From Euglena gracilis (Eukaryota; Euglenozoa; Euglenophyceae; Euglenales; Euglenaceae): DNA of 27,321 nucleotides. A program made the translations under genes and the position numbers. Shown here one piece after another: positions 26,959 to 27,321 of the stretch; positions within the stretch are counted from its first letter, which is position 1; the number at the start of each line of letters is the position of its first letter. The notes below the pieces were generated by a model that had not been told where the DNA came from, made no database searches, and worked only from the letters and a program-made list of their open reading frames with translations. The stretch spans positions 1 to 27,321 of the forward strand of contig CAAHFI010765836.1 in the NCBI GenBank assembly GCA_900893395.1, read 5' to 3'.

Positions 26959-26996
26959 GTGGGTTGTGCACCCTGGCTGTTACGTGCACATTTATA

Positions 26997-27038
26997 CACG
27001 TGGACGGTGTTCAAAAGTGTGCAAACACCGACCACGTG
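26997..27038. repeat. 15 bp inverted repeat
   Basis: CACGTGGACGGTGTT (26997-27011) and AACACCGACCACGTG (27024-27038) are inverse with one mismatch and a 12-base loop. Related words (gacggtgtgcgcatttgcgc) occur again at 27262-27285. Confidence 0.75.
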
Positions 27039-27321
27039 CAAATTTACGCAAACTGACCACTTTTTTCATTCCAACCTGGTACTTGATACATGTGATTTTT
27101 CAGTTTCTGTCTGGTTTCAGAGTGGGACTGTGGTGTAAGCCCTTCCAGTTATTGTTGTTTTGAAAGGCTCAGGGGAGCAAAATCTGTTTATGTGCCGTGG
27201 TACTTGATCACACCCCTTTTCACAAATGTACATGACGTCGTTTTCGAAAATATGCACACATTGACGGTGTGCGCATTTGCGCAAACCGGCCTCATCCTCT
27301 GTCCCAAACTCATGGAATTTG

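Overview
The window looks like nuclear DNA of an intron-rich eukaryote, most likely a protist or microalga. No compact operon-like genes, ribosome binding sites or tRNA/rRNA genes are visible. Most of the sequence is intronic or intergenic: runs of G or C, A/T-rich stretches, microsatellites and small inverted-repeat elements. Set into it are short GC-rich islands of about 70-215 bp in which, in one minus-strand frame, nearly every third codon base is G or C. Those islands are my best exon candidates, and nearly all are on the minus strand. The combination of near-saturated GC3, small exons and long G-run introns recalls glaucophyte or dinoflagellate-like algae. That is a guess; the taxon cannot be decided here.

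Read on the minus strand (right to left), the layout is as follows. (1) Five candidate exons at 26460-22716 (26356-26460, 25358-25438, 24965-25062, 23820-23919, 22716-22868) join with compatible phases at every junction and end in TGA, giving 178 residues of an unrecognised protein. (2) Candidate exons 21543-21757 and 19806-19989 also agree in phase and end in TGA. A further island follows at 19437-19520. (3) Exons 13804-13889, 12839-12951 and 12663-12693 agree in phase and encode the helical C-terminus of an unrecognised protein. A weak RhoGAP-like island lies just upstream at 14179-14290. (4) Exons 11432-11503 and 11293-11355 form a possible C-terminus. (5) Islands at 9008-9143, 2894-2966, about 577-722 and 24-158 follow. 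The third carries the OTU cysteine-protease signature GDGNCLYGAL, the most secure functional call in the window. Two weaker plus-strand candidates exist: an LSM4-like Sm motif at 9660-9786 and an exon-like ORF at 26822-26958.

Repeats dominate the rest. Family A (10061-10250, 13895-14171, 25520-25721) has CAGGG-type terminal inverted repeats and 7-8 bp target duplications, and all copies point the same way. One copy lies exactly where an intron is predicted, with the target duplication supplying the splice sites, which is introner-like. Family B (18450-18850) has 21 bp perfect terminal repeats. Family C (4663-4771, 6952-7048, 21771-21859 and relatives) ends in CCCCCTTGTC. There is also a 162 bp tandem array inside a larger duplicated block (14981-16856), a 10 bp GGTCGGCCCT minisatellite at two loci, long (AAT)n, (CAA)n, (CA)n, (TA)n and (GGGT)n tracts, and two striking palindromic regions (24760-24924 and 26764-27038).

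I saw no reverse transcriptase, integrase, capsid or transposase coding sequence. All exon limits are inferred by eye from codon bias and splice-site consensus and should be treated as models.
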